Origin: M3007 sp031425035
GTDB taxonomy: Bacteria; Bacteroidota; Bacteroidia; Chitinophagales; Saprospiraceae
Direction of reading: 5' to 3'
DNA length: 64,000 nucleotides
Assembly: GCA_031425035.1 (NCBI GenBank)
Contig: JANPIN010000121.1
Span: 1 to 64,000 of the forward strand
Part shown: in pieces, positions 62,374 through 64,000 of the stretch
Position numbering within the stretch: the first letter of the stretch is position 1
Layout of the letters: each line of letters starts with the position of its first letter
Made by a program: the position numbers and the translations under genes
Notes under the pieces: model-generated
The model's database searches: none
Told to the model about the DNA's origin: nothing
What the model saw: the letters and a program-made list of their open reading frames with translations, nothing else

Positions 62374-64000
62374 ATGAGCAAAAAAATTTCGCCTGCGCTC
62401 CTGTTTTTTCTTTCCCTGTCTTTTTGTCTGCGCGCCCAGGAGGCAGACTTCATGATGCAGGGCTGGTACTGGGATTATTTCCAAAATGGCAATTACGGTA
62501 CCTGGATCAATAACCTCAATGCCAAAGCCGCCGAACTGGACGACGCGGGCTTCAAGTACATCTGGCTGCCGCCCCTGTCGCGGAGTAGCACGACCAATAA
62601 CATCAGCAACGGCTATAATCCAATGGATTTGTACGACCTTGGGGAATATGGCCCGGCCTGCGCCTGGGGTACCCGAGCGCAGCTCAATACGCTGATATCC
62701 AACTACAGCAGCCGCGGCCTGGATGTGGTGTCGGACATGATTTACAACCACCGCGACGGCGGAAAACCAGAGAGAAATGAGGCCGTTCGTTACTATATAA
62801 CCACGCCCGGTACGGTCAATCCCTACCCTTCCGACCGCTTCTTTTGCATTTTACCCTTAGGCAGCGCTAACCCGGGAAATAACGGGGCCGGCGACTACTA
62901 CATTAAGGTCAAATCCAAAATTCAAAACAATAACGTTTACGGACCTTACCAATATCGCTTTTATGCCCGGACCAATAACTCGGCCAGCAGCGGCATAGAC
63001 GTGAACGAGACCGAACCCAATGGCGGTGGCGATTGCGGACAACCCAGCAATGCCTATACAATGGGCCAGGGCGTGATCGCTACCCTGTATGATTACAGCG
63101 GCTGTTACACCGATGAATTCAAGATCACGCTGACCGCTGGAAATTTCAATCCCGTGGATGATACGCTGTTCATTTACCTGAATAATTATAACTCCGGTTA
63201 TGCCGACCAATACGTGTACGGACTGTACAGCATTCCGCGCAGCAGTAACATTGTCAGTGAGTTGGAGTATTGGACCTATTCCAATTATAATGGCCTGCCT
63301 AGCGCTCAGGGCGGAATGAACTATAACGGCTTCCGGCCCAACGACCTTACCTCCAACGCCAATGGCGTCACTGAAACGCTGGGCTGCGACTGGAACTGCC
63401 CGCTCTTCTTCTACGATTACGATCAGGATCAGCAGGTGACCAAAGATGTGCTGAATGCCTGGACCAAATGGGAAATTCAAACCGTCGGGATGAAGGGTCT
63501 GCGTATGGACGCGGTGAAAAATTTTTCGCCGGCCTTTGTCAGCCAGTTGATGAACTACCTGTTTAACAATGGCGCCACGCCCGAATTCGTGGTCGGCGAA
63601 TACTTCGATTATAGTGCAAGCGCGCTAACTGGCTGGGTAAATTCGGTTATTGGCGGTATGAGTTCCGGCGCGCAAAACGCGATTAAAGTCCGGGCCTTCG
63701 ACTTTGCACTACGGAGCGTTCTGCGCGATGTATGCGATTTCGGCTCCGATGCGCGTAATATTTTCAACAGCGGAATGGTCAATGGCGGCGGTGCGAGCAG
63801 CTTCAATACGGTCACTTTCATCGATAACCACGACCTGCGCAAGGACGGATTGGGTATTCAAAACGAAGCCATGCTCGGTTATGCCTATATTCTGACCAAC
63901 AACCAGATTGGCGCGCCCTGCGTCTTTTATCCCGATTACTACGGGGTGCAGGTCGCAAACACACCCCTGATCAACCTCCAGGCGCGGATCGATAAGCTTA
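62374..64000 (+). CDS. Secreted GH13 alpha-amylase family enzyme (3' end outside window)
   Basis: Open for 542 codons to the window end, so the C-terminus is missing. A signal peptide (MSKKISPALLFFLSLSFCLRA) leads to the (beta/alpha)8 barrel: MMQGWYWDY, AGFKYIWLPPLS, GLDVVSDMIYNHR. The nucleophile is Asp379 (GLRMDAVKN), the acid/base Glu409 (FVVGEYFD), and the transition-state aspartate Asp487 (FIDNHD). Between the third strand and the nucleophile lies an unusually long region (about residues 130-345) with beta-rich sequence, DVNETEPNGGGDCGQ and GDYYIKVKSK. It hydrolyses alpha-glucans. A T9SS domain is likely beyond the window but cannot be checked. Confidence 0.9.
   Translation, partial: MSKKISPALLFFLSLSFCLRAQEADFMMQGWYWDYFQNGNYGTWINNLNAKAAELDDAGFKYIWLPPLSRSSTTNNISNGYNPMDLYDLGEYGPACAWGTRAQLNTLISNYSSRGLDVVSDMIYNHRDGGKPERNEAVRYYITTPGTVNPYPSDRFFCILPLGSANPGNNGAGDYYIKVKSKIQNNNVYGPYQYRFYARTNNSASSGIDVNETEPNGGGDCGQPSNAYTMGQGVIATLYDYSGCYTDEFKITLTAGNFNPVDDTLFIYLNNYNSGYADQYVYGLYSIPRSSNIVSELEYWTYSNYNGLPSAQGGMNYNGFRPNDLTSNANGVTETLGCDWNCPLFFYDYDQDQQVTKDVLNAWTKWEIQTVGMKGLRMDAVKNFSPAFVSQLMNYLFNNGATPEFVVGEYFDYSASALTGWVNSVIGGMSSGAQNAIKVRAFDFALRSVLRDVCDFGSDARNIFNSGMVNGGGASSFNTVTFIDNHDLRKDGLGIQNEAMLGYAYILTNNQIGAPCVFYPDYYGVQVANTPLINLQARIDKL

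Noticed and set aside
1..64000. tRNA, rRNA, tmRNA and RNase P RNA
   Set aside because: No T-loop GTTCRANYC with matching acceptor stem, rRNA core sequence or other RNA signature was found in intergenic DNA by eye; a covariance-model scan could overrule this.

Overview
The window looks like a chromosome segment of a Bacteroidota bacterium, most likely of the Saprospiria (Lewinella/Haliscomenobacter-like); the class is an inference from gene style. The evidence is a PorZ component of the type IX secretion system (T9SS), several secreted proteins with T9SS type A or type B (gliding-associated) C-terminal domains, SprB-type repeats, BatB/BatC proteins, DUF4286 and DUF4294 proteins, FucP-like sugar transporters, and promoters of the Bacteroidota form TTG-N19-TAnnTTTG. 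Forty-three genes can be supported. I found no tRNA, rRNA, CRISPR array or intact insertion sequence.

Layout. 1-610 holds no convincing gene, only a strong hairpin. 611-8934 (+) carries a membrane patatin, a TMTC-like membrane glycosyltransferase with TPRs, gcvT, porZ and a small conserved protein. 9018-17171 carries obg, a LOG-family protein, radA, an M14 carboxypeptidase, lipA and a small outer-membrane protein, mostly on the minus strand. 17423-21006 (+) encodes a T9SS-exported esterase and a subtilase with two SH3 domains. 21161-29468 (-) is an outer-membrane biogenesis block (bamA, SurA-like foldase, PPIase-like lipoprotein) followed by a DUF3089 lipoprotein, fabG and a sugar transporter. 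29673-30920 (+) has a fasciclin protein and a DUF4294 protein. 30917-36441 (-) is an envelope/polysaccharide run: nucleotidyltransferase, SpoIIM-family protein, flippase, glycosyltransferase. A second FucP-like transporter follows at 36547.

37800-44924 looks the most accessory. It begins with a 144-bp MITE-like element, then a secreted SdrD-B protein, then five minus-strand genes: NarL-type histidine kinase, response regulator, an unrecognised 194-aa protein, a multi-pass membrane protein and an intracellular subtilase, closed by an intrinsic terminator. Three copies of a short CCCCGG...CCGGGG palindrome sit around this block, two of them at gene 3' ends. This cluster is the best candidate here for an undescribed system; its function is unknown.

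45087-64000 returns to a housekeeping and secretome mix: DUF4286, a 918-aa gliding-associated surface protein, BatB-BatC, a 2OG-Fe(II) oxygenase, a FAD oxidoreductase, a PcrA/UvrD helicase, a 1364-aa adhesin-like protein with a CXXCH motif, a FadN-type beta-oxidation enzyme, a TrpR-like regulator, and a secreted GH13 amylase cut off by the window end.

Themes linking the genes are export and outer-membrane assembly (bamA, SurA-like proteins, porZ) with their likely cargo (esterase, amylase, SprB and CHU_C proteins), and envelope glycan synthesis. Intergenic regions contain several families of short repeats (25192-25275, 35495-35529, 51165-51339) that are worth a genome-wide search.
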